A DNA stretch of 9,811 nt, taken from positions 1 to 9,811 of the forward strand of contig VBKD01000067.1 of the NCBI GenBank assembly GCA_005888075.1. Direction: 5' to 3'. Of the stretch, positions 1 through 6,467 are shown piece after piece (the stretch's first letter is position 1; the number at the start of each line of letters is the position of its first letter). Position numbers and translations under genes: made by a program. The stretch comes from Chloroflexota bacterium (GTDB lineage Bacteria > Chloroflexota > Dormibacteria > Dormibacterales > Dormibacteraceae). Under the pieces are notes generated by a model that searched no databases, was not told the DNA's origin, and worked only from the letters and a program-made list of their open reading frames with translations.

Positions 1-2
1 AG

Positions 3-602
3 GACCTCGACAACCTCCCGCTTCCAACCGCCCATTCGATCGACATCTCGGAGTTCGTAGCCGCCGACGAGATCGAGCCCGGCCTGTACTTCGACAACGC
101 CTACTACGTCGAGCCAGAAGAGCTTGGCAAGAAGCCGTATCACCTTCTCCGCAAGGGGCTGGAAGCGACCGGCCGCATGGCCATCGCCAAGATCGCGCTG
201 CGCGACAAAGAGCATCTCTGTGCCCTGCACCCGAACGGCAAGGGCCTGGTCATGAACACACTCCACTGGCCGGATGAGATCCGTTCCACCGAAGGGCTCA
301 AGGGTCTCGAGGGCGAGGTCAAGATCAACCCCAAGGAGCTCGAGATGGCCAAGGCGCTGATCGAGAGCCTGGCCGATACGTTCGACCCAAGCCGCTACAA
401 GGACGAGTACCGCGAGGCGGTGATGAAGGTCGTGCAGGCGAAGATGGAAGGCGAGGTCATCGAGGCGCCTGAAGCTCCGCAGCCGGCCAAGGTCATGGAC
501 CTCATGGAAGCGCTTCGCGCATCGGTGGAGCAGGCGAAGAAGTCCCGTGCGGCGCGTGAGAAGCCCGCGGCCGAGACCAGGAGACGTCGCAAAGCCTCGT
601 AA
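3..602 (+). CDS. ku: Ku protein, non-homologous end joining (5' end cut off by window)
   Basis: Bacterial Ku homodimer subunit, which binds DNA double-strand ends and recruits the LigD-type ligase. The frame is open from base 3 with no start in view, so about 199 C-terminal residues are visible. Bacterial Ku is usually about 260-300 residues, so roughly the first 70 or more are missing. Seen: the beta-barrel/bridge region with DISEFV, GLYFDNAYYVEP, KPYHLLRKGL and the family hallmark TGRMAIAK at 165-188, then LVMNTLHWPDEIR. The C-terminal part has VMDLMEALRASVEQAKK followed by a basic Arg/Lys-rich tail ending RRRRKAS, as in bacterial Ku tails implicated in DNA and ligase contact. The internal ATG at 177 lies inside the conserved core and is not the true start. 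The stop is TAA at 600-602. The ligase gene follows in the same frame after 48 bases, which supports a repair operon. Confidence 0.95.
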   Translation, partial: DLDNLPLPTAHSIDISEFVAADEIEPGLYFDNAYYVEPEELGKKPYHLLRKGLEATGRMAIAKIALRDKEHLCALHPNGKGLVMNTLHWPDEIRSTEGLKGLEGEVKINPKELEMAKALIESLADTFDPSRYKDEYREAVMKVVQAKMEGEVIEAPEAPQPAKVMDLMEALRASVEQAKKSRAAREKPAAETRRRRKAS

Positions 603-629
603 CGGCCGCCCCAAAGCTTCGCAACGGCC
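590..629 (+). repeat. near-tandem 18-base direct repeat over the ku stop codon
   Basis: Bases 590-607 and 612-629 match at 16 of 18 positions (CAAAGCCTCGTAACGGCC and CAAAGCTTCGCAACGGCC). Both differences are C/T transitions. The first copy contains the ku TAA stop; in the second copy the corresponding triplet is CAA. The copies are 22 bases apart, so they are read in different frames. It looks like a small local duplication; no function is evident. Confidence 0.6.
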
Positions 630-650
630 TGGGGCTCTAATCTGGGCCAG

Positions 651-1679
651 GTGCACGAGGATCAGCTTCAGCTCGAGCTGGAGAGCTTTCCTGGCGAGAT
701 ACGTCCGATGCAGGCCGCGTCGGCGGAGGCTCCTTTCAGCTCACCCGAATACATCTTCGAAGTGAAATGGGATGGGCTTCGGTGCGTGGTGTTTCGCGAC
801 CCGAACGGCCAGGTTCGGCTGCAGGATCGCGGCCTCAACGACCTGACCGCCGACCTGCCAGAGGTCGCGGCGGCGGCCAGGCGCGTCCCGCCGGGCAGCG
901 TCATCGACGGCGAGGTGGTCGCGACCGACAACGACGGGCGCCCCGACTATCCGCGGCTGCGCCAGCGGTTGACCGGCGGCGCGGCCATGCGTGATGAGAT
1001 CCCGACCGCCTACCTGGCATTCGACGCCCTCTACCTCGAGGGCAAAACGCTGGTGCGCCAACCCGTCCTGAAGCGCCGTGCCCGGCTGGCTAAGTCGGTG
1101 GAGACCGGCGGGCACCTGTTCGTGCCTGCCCACATCGCGGAGGACGGAGTGGAGCTGTTCGAGGCGTGCCTCGAGCGCGGGCTCGAAGGCGTGATCGCCA
1201 AGCACGTGCAGAGCCCGTATGTGCCTGGCCAGCGCAGCCCGTTCTGGCTCAAGGTCAAGGCCGTCAAGTCAGACGACTTCGTCGTGATCGGATGGATGGG
1301 CGACAAGCCCTTCGACGCGCTGGTCGTCGGATACCACGAAGATGAGCGGTTGCTTCCGTGCGGAACCGTCGGAGGCGGTTACACGGATGAAGTTGCCTTC
1401 ACCATTCGCGAATTTCTCAAGGAGCTCGCCACCGATGAATCACCTCTTGATCCGGCGCCGGTGATGATGCGTCCTGTTCACTGGGTCAAGCCTGAGCTGG
1501 TGGTCAGCGTGCGTTACTCGGAGTGGTCGCCCGACGGCACGCTCCGTTTCCCTATCTTCAACGGCCTGCGTCCCGAAGTGCATCCGTCCGAAGCCGTACG
1601 GCACCGCCCACGTGTGGTGATCACCGGTCATGTCAAACCCGGCTCGCCCGCGTATGACCTGACGCGCTTCCCCTTCTGA
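651..1679 (+). CDS. ATP-dependent DNA ligase, LigD ligase-domain type (stand-alone)
   Basis: Seals nicks and double-strand breaks using ATP, and is the likely partner of the upstream Ku. Nucleotidyltransferase motifs are in order: motif I EVKWDGLR with the adenylated lysine at K39; a divergent motif Ia DRGLNDLT (R60); motif III IDGEVV with E88; motif IV EGVIAK with E179 and K184; motif V WLKVK at 199-203. An OB-fold part follows (DDFVVIGWMG, GTVGGGYTDE) and then the C-terminal HWVKPELVVSVRYSEW and RFPIFNGLR block typical of LigD ligase domains. At 342 residues it holds only the ligase module; the polymerase (PolDom) and phosphoesterase domains of full LigD are absent here. The called start is GTG 651, with only a weak GGGCC upstream. 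The frame stays open back to the ku stop, so a start further upstream, or readthrough, cannot be excluded. The stop TGA overlaps the next ATG by one base. Confidence 0.92.
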   Translation: MHEDQLQLELESFPGEIRPMQAASAEAPFSSPEYIFEVKWDGLRCVVFRDPNGQVRLQDRGLNDLTADLPEVAAAARRVPPGSVIDGEVVATDNDGRPDYPRLRQRLTGGAAMRDEIPTAYLAFDALYLEGKTLVRQPVLKRRARLAKSVETGGHLFVPAHIAEDGVELFEACLERGLEGVIAKHVQSPYVPGQRSPFWLKVKAVKSDDFVVIGWMGDKPFDALVVGYHEDERLLPCGTVGGGYTDEVAFTIREFLKELATDESPLDPAPVMMRPVHWVKPELVVSVRYSEWSPDGTLRFPIFNGLRPEVHPSEAVRHRPRVVITGHVKPGSPAYDLTRFPF

Positions 1680-2593
1680 TGGAAGCTCCGTTCGACGTCG
1701 TCACGGGTGCGTTCAGCTTCACGGGCCGCTTCATCGCGAAGGGACTCGTGGCCGATGGGCGCCGCGTCAAGACGCTGACCAACCATCCGCGGCGCCCCGG
1801 TTCGGAAGATCTCGACGTTGAGGTGGCGCCGCTGCAGTTCACCGAGCGCGCGGCGCTTGTCGAAAGCCTTCGCGGGGCGGACGTCCTGTACAACACTTAC
1901 TGGCAGCGCTTCCACCATGGTCGGGTTCACTTCGGGCAGGCGGTCGCCAACACCAGGATCCTGATCGGCGCGGCGGCCGAGGCCGGCGTCCGCAAGGTGG
2001 TGCACATCTCGGTGAGCAACCCAGCCGAGGACTCGCACCTCGACTATTTCGCCGCCAAGGCGCGTACTGAGAACGTCGTGCGCGAGTCAGGCCTGGCCTG
2101 GGCCATCGTGCGGCCGACCCTCATCTTCGGGGCCGGCGACATCCTCCTCAACAACATCGCCTACCTGTTGCGGCGTCTGCCTGTGTTTGGAATCGCAGGG
2201 CTGGGTGACTATCGACTGCAGCCGGTGGCCGTCGAAGACGTGGCCGACCTGTCGATGTGGGCCGGGTGGCAGAAGGACAACCTCACGCTGGACGCGGCAG
2301 GCCCCGACCTCATGACGTTCACCGAGCTGGTCGAGGCGCTCGCGATCGCGGTCGGCCGCCGGCCGCGCTTCATCTACCTGCCGAAAAGGGTCGTTCTCGC
2401 CGCCGCGGACGTGATCGGCCGGGTGCAAAACGACGTGCTCCTCATCGGGCAAGAGCTCGAGGGTCTGATGGAAGAGCTGCTCGTCTCCCACGAGAAGCCG
2501 CGAGGGACCAGACGCCTCGACAACTTCCTGCTGACCTATGCGTACACGTTGGGCAAGACTTATGCATCGGAGTTGAACCGCCACTGGCGGTAA
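1679..2593 (+). CDS. NAD(P)-binding Rossmann-fold protein, NDUFA9/NmrA-like atypical SDR
   Basis: A 304-residue member of the extended or atypical short-chain dehydrogenase group, close to NDUFA9-like and NmrA-like sugar-epimerase relatives. Seen: the dinucleotide-binding motif TGAFSFTG at residues 9-16; Arg/His residues after beta-2 (NHPRRPGS, 35-42) that suggest NADP(H) preference (inference); the VHISVS strand at 108-113; a YxxxK pair in YFAAK at 123-127; and the AIVRPTLIFG block typical of the family. The C-terminal half has QPVAVEDVADL and an NDUFA9-like TFTELVEALA section. The substrate cannot be read from the sequence. The start ATG is embedded in TGATG with the ligase stop and has no Shine-Dalgarno, so translational coupling to the ligase is likely. 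The stop TAA lies 16 bases before the ABC ATPase. Confidence 0.8.
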   Translation: MEAPFDVVTGAFSFTGRFIAKGLVADGRRVKTLTNHPRRPGSEDLDVEVAPLQFTERAALVESLRGADVLYNTYWQRFHHGRVHFGQAVANTRILIGAAAEAGVRKVVHISVSNPAEDSHLDYFAAKARTENVVRESGLAWAIVRPTLIFGAGDILLNNIAYLLRRLPVFGIAGLGDYRLQPVAVEDVADLSMWAGWQKDNLTLDAAGPDLMTFTELVEALAIAVGRRPRFIYLPKRVVLAAADVIGRVQNDVLLIGQELEGLMEELLVSHEKPRGTRRLDNFLLTYAYTLGKTYASELNRHWR

Positions 2594-2609
2594 CCTGCAC
2601 CCAATCCCC

Positions 2610-3404
2610 ATGGCCGCGTCTATGAACCCGACCGCGGTCGAGGCGAGAACGCTCGTCAAGCAGTACGGCGCGACCCGCGCGGTCGATGGCGTGAGCTTCC
2701 AGGTGGGCCGTGGCGAGATCTTCGGTTTCCTTGGCGCCAACGGAGCGGGCAAGACGACCACGCTCCGAATGTTGTGTGGGCTCGTCTCGCCCACATCGGG
2801 CCAAGCCCTGATCGACGGCTTCGACATCCACGGCCAGCCACTCGAGGCGAAGTCGCGCCTCGGGTATCTGGACGAGGAGCCGTTCGTGCACCCACATCTC
2901 ACGGGGCGCGAATTCCTTGAGTACATCGCAGATCTGTATCGAATGCCTCGCGGTCCCGAGCGTCAGCGGCGCATGGAGCGGCTGCTGCGACTCTTTGAGC
3001 TCGCGGACCGTGACGGTGAGCTGATCAGCGCGTACAGCCACGGCATGAGGCAGAAGATCGGGCTCGCTTCGCTCCTCATACGTGAGCCTTCGGTTCTGCT
3101 TCTCGACGAGCCCACCAATGGGCTTGATCCGCGCTCGGCTCGACTGGTCAAGGATCTGCTGGAGGAGCTGGCCGCCCGTGGGACGGCGGTCCTGCTTTCG
3201 ACCCACATCCTGGAGGTGGCACAGGCGCTCTGCCGGCGCATCGCCATCATCGACCGCGGCCATATCGTGGCGACAGGCACGATGGACGAGCTGCGGGCCC
3301 AGGCCGGCAGTGAGCATGCGAGCCTCGAGGACCTATTCCTGAAGCTAACCGCCGGACCGGAATCACGGGAGCTGATCGAGCGCCTGCTCGCGCCCAACTC
3401 ATGA
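2610..3404 (+). CDS. ABC transporter ATP-binding protein
   Basis: A 264-residue nucleotide-binding subunit of an ABC-2-type exporter, acting on the cytoplasmic face of the membrane. Seen: A-loop Tyr in VKQYGATRAV (Y19); Walker A GANGAGKTT at 42-50; a Q-loop region GYLDEEP in which Glu stands where Gln is usual, as in many ABC-2 exporters; signature YSHGMRQK at 142-149, where His replaces the second residue of the usual SGG; Walker B VLLLDEP at 162-168; D-loop GLDP at 171-174; H-loop H199 in STHIL. The C-terminal tail (SLEDLFLKLT) is standard for single-domain exporter ATPases. The start could be ATG 2610 or ATG 2622 (Met5); neither has a clear Shine-Dalgarno. The gene overlaps the permease by 4 bases (ATGA), so the two are almost certainly made together. 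The transported substrate is unknown. Confidence 0.93.
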   Translation: MAASMNPTAVEARTLVKQYGATRAVDGVSFQVGRGEIFGFLGANGAGKTTTLRMLCGLVSPTSGQALIDGFDIHGQPLEAKSRLGYLDEEPFVHPHLTGREFLEYIADLYRMPRGPERQRRMERLLRLFELADRDGELISAYSHGMRQKIGLASLLIREPSVLLLDEPTNGLDPRSARLVKDLLEELAARGTAVLLSTHILEVAQALCRRIAIIDRGHIVATGTMDELRAQAGSEHASLEDLFLKLTAGPESRELIERLLAPNS

Positions 3405-5062
3405 TGGCGCCACCGGCGATCAGGACGATCCTCGGCGCCGAGGTGCGCGGACTGTGGAACCGTCTCGTCAAGCGAGGAGCCACGAGGCTCGTGGTGCTCG
3501 GCGCGCTGCTGGCCGTCGCCATCGTGGTCATCGGCGGCGCTGTCTTCTCGCTGGGCGACGCCGCGGCCCAGTTTCTGCCGATGGCGCGCGACGCGATGCT
3601 GGCCGGCGGCTTTACAGCTCTTTCGGTCTTGATGCTCGTGGTCGGATTTCCGTCGGTAATCGCGACCTTCTTCGTCGGCCGCGACCTGCTCCAGCTCGTT
3701 CTGGCCCCGGTGCGACCAGTCGAGATTTTCTTGGCGCGCGCAGTGCTGGCAATGACCGCCAACCTTCTGATCAGCGGAATCCTGATCGCCGGCGTGTTCG
3801 GGGTTGGCGTCGGTTCAGACGCCTCGCCCGTCTATTACGCGCTGGCGTTGCTGCTGGTGTTCGTAATCGTGATGGTCGTCACGTCGTTCCAGGTCATGGT
3901 GATGTCGCTCATCATCAGGTGGGTTCCGGCGCGCATCGCGCGCGACTTCGCCGCCGGAGTCGCCGCCCTGGTCGGTGTGGGCTTTTATCTCACTTGGAAT
4001 GTCAGCCTGCGCCGGTCTTTCGGTGCGAGCCGTGTGCCCGACTTCAGCAATCTCGCCGCGTTCGCGCAGCGCACCGATTGGCTGCCCTCCGCCTGGCCCG
4101 GCCACGCCCTGAGTGCGGTGATCGCGGGCGACTGGTCGTCCGCCATCGTCTGGACACTGTTTTGCCTGGCATTCGGAGTGATGCTCGTGGGGGCGGCCGG
4201 CATCCTCTATCAACGCACACTCCTGGCGGGCCTTGGGCTCTTTGGCGGCGGGCAGGCGGTGTGGAAACGAGCGCCTGCGAGGCGTCCAAAGAGCATGGCC
4301 AGCGGTGCCGGCTCTCCCGCCAGGGCGATCGCCCGCAAGGACTGGCTCGGCTATAGGCGAGACATTCGCCGCTTGAGCCGCCTGCTTCCTGCTCTCCTCT
4401 TCCCTGTCGGCTACGCCCTGACGCTGATCCGCCCCTCTCGAACGCTGAACGGCTTGTGGTCGGACGTCGCGGTCGCCGCATTCATCTCGATGTTCGTGTC
4501 GATGGCCCTTGCCGTCCCGTCCATCCCGAGCGAGCGTCGGGGCTTTCAGCTGCTGCGCATGTCGCCATTGGCGATGTCGGAGATCATCCGCGTCAAGGTC
4601 GCCCTCACTCTTCCTCCGGTGCTCGCGCTGACGATGCTGCTGACCATCGCGATGGCAGTCGTCGGCGGGGTCGGCATCGCAGAGCTCCTGCAACTCCTCG
4701 TGTTGGTCATCTGGTTGGTGATCGGCTTTGTTTCGGTCGGCGTTTCTGCCGGGGCGATTGACCCGAACTTCGAGGCAGCGGACGACCGGCGCGCCGTCGG
4801 CCTCCTCGGCACCATGACCTCGACGGGAGGAGCCATCGCCTTCGCCCTCCTGAGCATCGGCGCGTTTGCCCTTTTTCATCTTGGTGCGGCGGCTGCAACG
4901 GGCGCGCGCCTCGGGCCGCTTCCCTCGACGCCAGCCGTGGCCGCGCTGATCGCGGGCGCCGGAGCGCTGCTCGCGGCGGCGGCCGGCGCCCTGGTGGTTG
5001 TCCTCCTGGTGGTCGCGAATTCACGGCTCCGCGCCTATGAGGGCGCGATCTCTTCGACCTAG
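3401..5062 (+). CDS. ABC transporter permease, large polytopic (ABC_tran_2-like)
   Basis: A 553-residue integral membrane protein paired with the ATPase just upstream. By eye there are about 12 hydrophobic spans, approximately at residues 28-50, 66-90, 108-132, 141-170, 182-200, 245-268, 326-342, 352-372, 397-420, 424-446, 470-496 and 512-540. A basic cytoplasmic stretch (KRAPARRPKS, IARKDWLGYRRDIRRLSR) lies in the middle, so it reads as two membrane halves in one chain. Size and layout fit the putative permease family PF16949 rather than the roughly 250-residue ABC-2 half permeases; that family call is from memory. It begins ATGATG, so Met1 or Met2 may be used; the first ATG overlaps the ATPase stop. 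The stop TAG at 5060-5062 shares bases with the stop of yraN on the other strand. Substrate unknown. Confidence 0.85.
   Translation: MMAPPAIRTILGAEVRGLWNRLVKRGATRLVVLGALLAVAIVVIGGAVFSLGDAAAQFLPMARDAMLAGGFTALSVLMLVVGFPSVIATFFVGRDLLQLVLAPVRPVEIFLARAVLAMTANLLISGILIAGVFGVGVGSDASPVYYALALLLVFVIVMVVTSFQVMVMSLIIRWVPARIARDFAAGVAALVGVGFYLTWNVSLRRSFGASRVPDFSNLAAFAQRTDWLPSAWPGHALSAVIAGDWSSAIVWTLFCLAFGVMLVGAAGILYQRTLLAGLGLFGGGQAVWKRAPARRPKSMASGAGSPARAIARKDWLGYRRDIRRLSRLLPALLFPVGYALTLIRPSRTLNGLWSDVAVAAFISMFVSMALAVPSIPSERRGFQLLRMSPLAMSEIIRVKVALTLPPVLALTMLLTIAMAVVGGVGIAELLQLLVLVIWLVIGFVSVGVSAGAIDPNFEAADDRRAVGLLGTMTSTGGAIAFALLSIGAFALFHLGAAAATGARLGPLPSTPAVAALIAGAGALLAAAAGALVVVLLVVANSRLRAYEGAISST
5059..5062. 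other. shared CTAG: overlapping stop codons of two convergent operons
   Basis: The palindrome CTAG supplies TAG for the permease (5060-5062, plus) and TAG for yraN (5059-5061, minus). The two coding blocks therefore meet with no intergenic base, and no hairpin terminator is evident at the junction. Confidence 0.9.
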
Positions 5063-5433
5063 AAAGGGTCTTCGAGCAGCTCCATGTCAAAACCGCCGTC
5101 GGACTTCACGGTGATGCCCACCACCGCGTAGCGGATGGGCCCCCGCCACTCTGCGAGCGCCCGGTACTCGGCCACGGCTGCCATAAGAGCACGCCTCTTG
5201 CGCGCCCCAACCGCTTCGAAGGGCGTGCCGAAGGCATCGCTGCTGCGCGTTTTCACCTCGACCACCACCAGCTCTTTGCCTCGCCGGCAGACCAGGTCCA
5301 GCTCGCCCCGTCGCGCCAGGAAGCCGGCTCCCACGACCTCGTAGCCGCGCGAACGCAGCAGCTCCGCGGCGGCCTTCTCGCCCGCTTTGCCTAGCTGGAG
5401 ATGAGCAGATCGGAGACGCGAAACGGCGCCCAA
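5059..5433 (-). CDS. yraN: YraN family (UPF0102) putative endonuclease
   Basis: A 124-residue member of UPF0102, a restriction-endonuclease-like fold family of uncertain role that is commonly encoded beside rnhB. Seen: LGKAGEKAAAELLRSRGY at the N-terminus, then the nuclease core with GELDLV (E44, D46) and VVVEVKTR (E59, K61), i.e. a PD-(D/E)XK arrangement, and a C-terminal VVGITV strand. I chose TTG at 5431-5433 as start. It is the nearest possible start ahead of the conserved N-terminus, has AGGA four bases upstream, and gives the normal family length (about 120-130). A longer reading from 5781 would add over 110 residues that are only the rnhB gene in another frame. The gene overlaps the 3' end of rnhB by 43 bases, so translation is probably coupled. 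Confidence 0.85.
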   Translation of the reverse strand: MGAVSRLRSAHLQLGKAGEKAAAELLRSRGYEVVGAGFLARRGELDLVCRRGKELVVVEVKTRSSDAFGTPFEAVGARKRRALMAAVAEYRALAEWRGPIRYAVVGITVKSDGGFDMELLEDPF

Positions 5434-5972
5434 GTCGTCCTGTGAATCGGGCTCGGCCCGAGGCGCCGGATGGCGGCCCGATGCGAAGGCGTGGCGTAAC
5501 CCTTGTGGTCGGCAAACCCATACCCCGGATAAAGGCTGTCGTACTCGATCATCTGTCTGTCCCGGGCGACCTTGGCCACGATGCTGGCGGCCATGATCGA
5601 TGCGCAAACCTTGTCCCCGCGCACCACAGCCATCTGGGGCAGTGGCGCCTCCGGGATGTCGAAAGCGTCGACCAGCAGGTATTCGGCCGGAACCTTGAGC
5701 CCCGCGACCGCGCCGGCCGTCGCCAGGTGCCGGGCGTTGAGCAGTCCCAATCGCCCGACTTGTGTGTGGTCGACGGAGCACACCGACGCTGCGACCGCCC
5801 GGCGCCAGATCAATGCATCGACGCGCTCTCGCTCTTCCGCGGTCAGCAGCTTTGAGTCATCGAGGCCGGGGATCCTGGCTCCGATGGGCAGCACCACGGC
5901 GCCTGCCACCACCGGGCCCGCGAGCGGACCCATGCCCACCTCGTCGACCCCGGCCACGTCCTGATACCCCAT
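5391..5972 (-). CDS. rnhB: ribonuclease HII (GMG instead of GRG motif)
   Basis: Cleaves RNA in RNA-DNA hybrids and starts removal of single ribonucleotides misincorporated in DNA. At 193 residues it is near the usual length (about 198-220). The catalytic DEDD set is complete: D10 and E11 (GVDEVG), D102 (YLLVDAF) and D120 (GDKVCASI), matching E. coli D16, E17, D108 and D126 with a constant offset of 6. Also present: DSKLLT at 39-44, AASIVAKVARD, and the YPGYGFADHKGYAT block with Tyr159 that contacts the ribonucleotide in the family. The odd point is residue 14: the near-invariant GRG motif, which recognises the RNA-DNA junction, reads GMG (codon ATG). The start ATG 5970-5972 is preceded by GGGGA. 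It follows rplS after an 81-base gap with two hairpins and overlaps yraN at its 3' end. Confidence 0.95.
   Translation of the reverse strand: MGYQDVAGVDEVGMGPLAGPVVAGAVVLPIGARIPGLDDSKLLTAEERERVDALIWRRAVAASVCSVDHTQVGRLGLLNARHLATAGAVAGLKVPAEYLLVDAFDIPEAPLPQMAVVRGDKVCASIMAASIVAKVARDRQMIEYDSLYPGYGFADHKGYATPSHRAAIRRLGPSPIHRTTWAPFRVSDLLISS
5438..5441 (-). promoter_or_regulatory. Shine-Dalgarno supporting the TTG start of yraN
   Basis: On the minus strand AGGA lies four bases before TTG 5431-5433, inside the rnhB coding region. It is the basis for the start chosen for yraN. Confidence 0.5.
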
Positions 5973-5987
5973 GTTCCCCGAGAGTAC

Positions 5988-6016
5988 AGACCCCTGGCAT
6001 CAACCGCCAAGGGTCT
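5988..6016 (-). promoter_or_regulatory. hairpin immediately upstream of rnhB
   Basis: In the minus-strand RNA the arms AGACCCUUGGC and GCCAGGGGUCU pair over 11 base pairs (one G-U) around a 7-base loop. Read on the plus strand, the G-U position becomes a C/A mismatch, so the stem is better as a minus-strand RNA. It ends 15 bases before the rnhB ATG and leaves the GGGGA ribosome site just outside the stem. There is no U-run after it, so it is a leader or processing structure rather than a clear terminator; its role is inferred. Confidence 0.45.
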
Positions 6017-6022
6017 TAACAG

Positions 6023-6050
6023 GAGGCTCGGCCGGTTTCCGGCCAGCCTC
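6023..6050 (-). terminator. GC-rich hairpin just after rplS, possible terminator or attenuator
   Basis: The inverted repeat GAGGC-T-GGCCGG / CCGGCC-(bulged G)-A-GCCTC forms 12 base pairs with a 3-base loop, three bases beyond the rplS stop. It is strong, but the following minus-strand bases (CUGUUA) are not a proper U tract. Efficient intrinsic termination is therefore doubtful; partial termination or mRNA 3' end protection for rplS is possible. Confidence 0.4.
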
Positions 6051-6053
6051 GAG

Positions 6054-6467
6054 CTAGGCTTCTTCCTCTTCCTCTGATTCGGGCGCCGCCACCACCGCCG
6101 GTGCAGGCTCCGCCTCACGCACCAGACTCCGGCGCTCACGGATGCGTGCCTCGCGACCAACCTTGCCGCGCAGGTAGTAGAGCCGGCCCTGCCGCACGTC
6201 GCCGTGGCGTAGGACGTCGACTTTGTCGATGCGCGGGGAGTGGATCATGAAGGTCCTCTCGACCCCGACTCCATGGGTCACCCGCCGGACTGTGAAGTTT
6301 CGGCGCAGTCCGCCACCGGTCACGCGGATCACGGTGCCTTCGAACACCTGGATGCGCTCGCGGGTCCCCTCGACCACCTTCGCGTGCACCCGCACCGTGT
6401 CGCCGGCACGTAGGGCCGGCACCTTCTCCTTTTGCTGCTCCCTCTCGAGCTGCTCGATGACGTTCAT
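6054..6467 (-). CDS. rplS: 50S ribosomal protein L19, with acidic C-terminal tail
   Basis: Large-subunit protein located at the 30S-50S interface. The core runs from the start to about residue 113 and has the family landmarks: GDTVRVHAKVVEG, RIQVFEGTVI, a glycine-rich turn, NFTVRRVTHGVGVERTF, SPRIDKVDVLRHG and the closing RLYYLRGKVGR. It is 137 residues, against about 115 for typical L19. The extra 20 or so are Ala/Pro/Glu-rich and end in five Glu and Ala. The start is ATG 6465-6467, which gives the normal L19 N-terminus (MNVIEQLE) and has AAGGAG at 6479-6484, 11 bases upstream. A longer reading from 6527 would add 20 residues lying inside trmD and not typical of L19. The start overlaps the trmD stop as ATGA. 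Confidence 0.95.
   Translation of the reverse strand: MNVIEQLEREQQKEKVPALRAGDTVRVHAKVVEGTRERIQVFEGTVIRVTGGGLRRNFTVRRVTHGVGVERTFMIHSPRIDKVDVLRHGDVRQGRLYYLRGKVGREARIRERRSLVREAEPAPAVVAAPESEEEEEA

Noticed and set aside
2878..2886. Glu in place of the Q-loop Gln of the ABC ATPase as a sign of inactivity
   Set aside because: GYLxEEP is common among active ABC-2 exporter ATPases, and all other catalytic motifs are intact.
2442..3317. Antisense open frame opposite the end of the SDR gene and most of the ABC ATPase
   Set aside because: It mirrors the ATPase gene, which has every ABC motif; the antisense product has no family features. The overlapping antisense frame at 2087-2926 was dismissed for the same reason.
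3815..4879. Long antisense open frame (354 codons) opposite the permease
   Set aside because: Composition is His/Asp/Arg/Gln-rich with no recognisable domain, as expected for the complement of GC-rich hydrophobic codons; the plus-strand frame is a clear membrane protein.
5059..5781. 240-residue version of YraN with a long N-terminal extension
   Set aside because: The extra residues are the rnhB coding region in another frame, low-complexity and Arg/Gly-rich. TTG 5433 with AGGA gives the normal family length.
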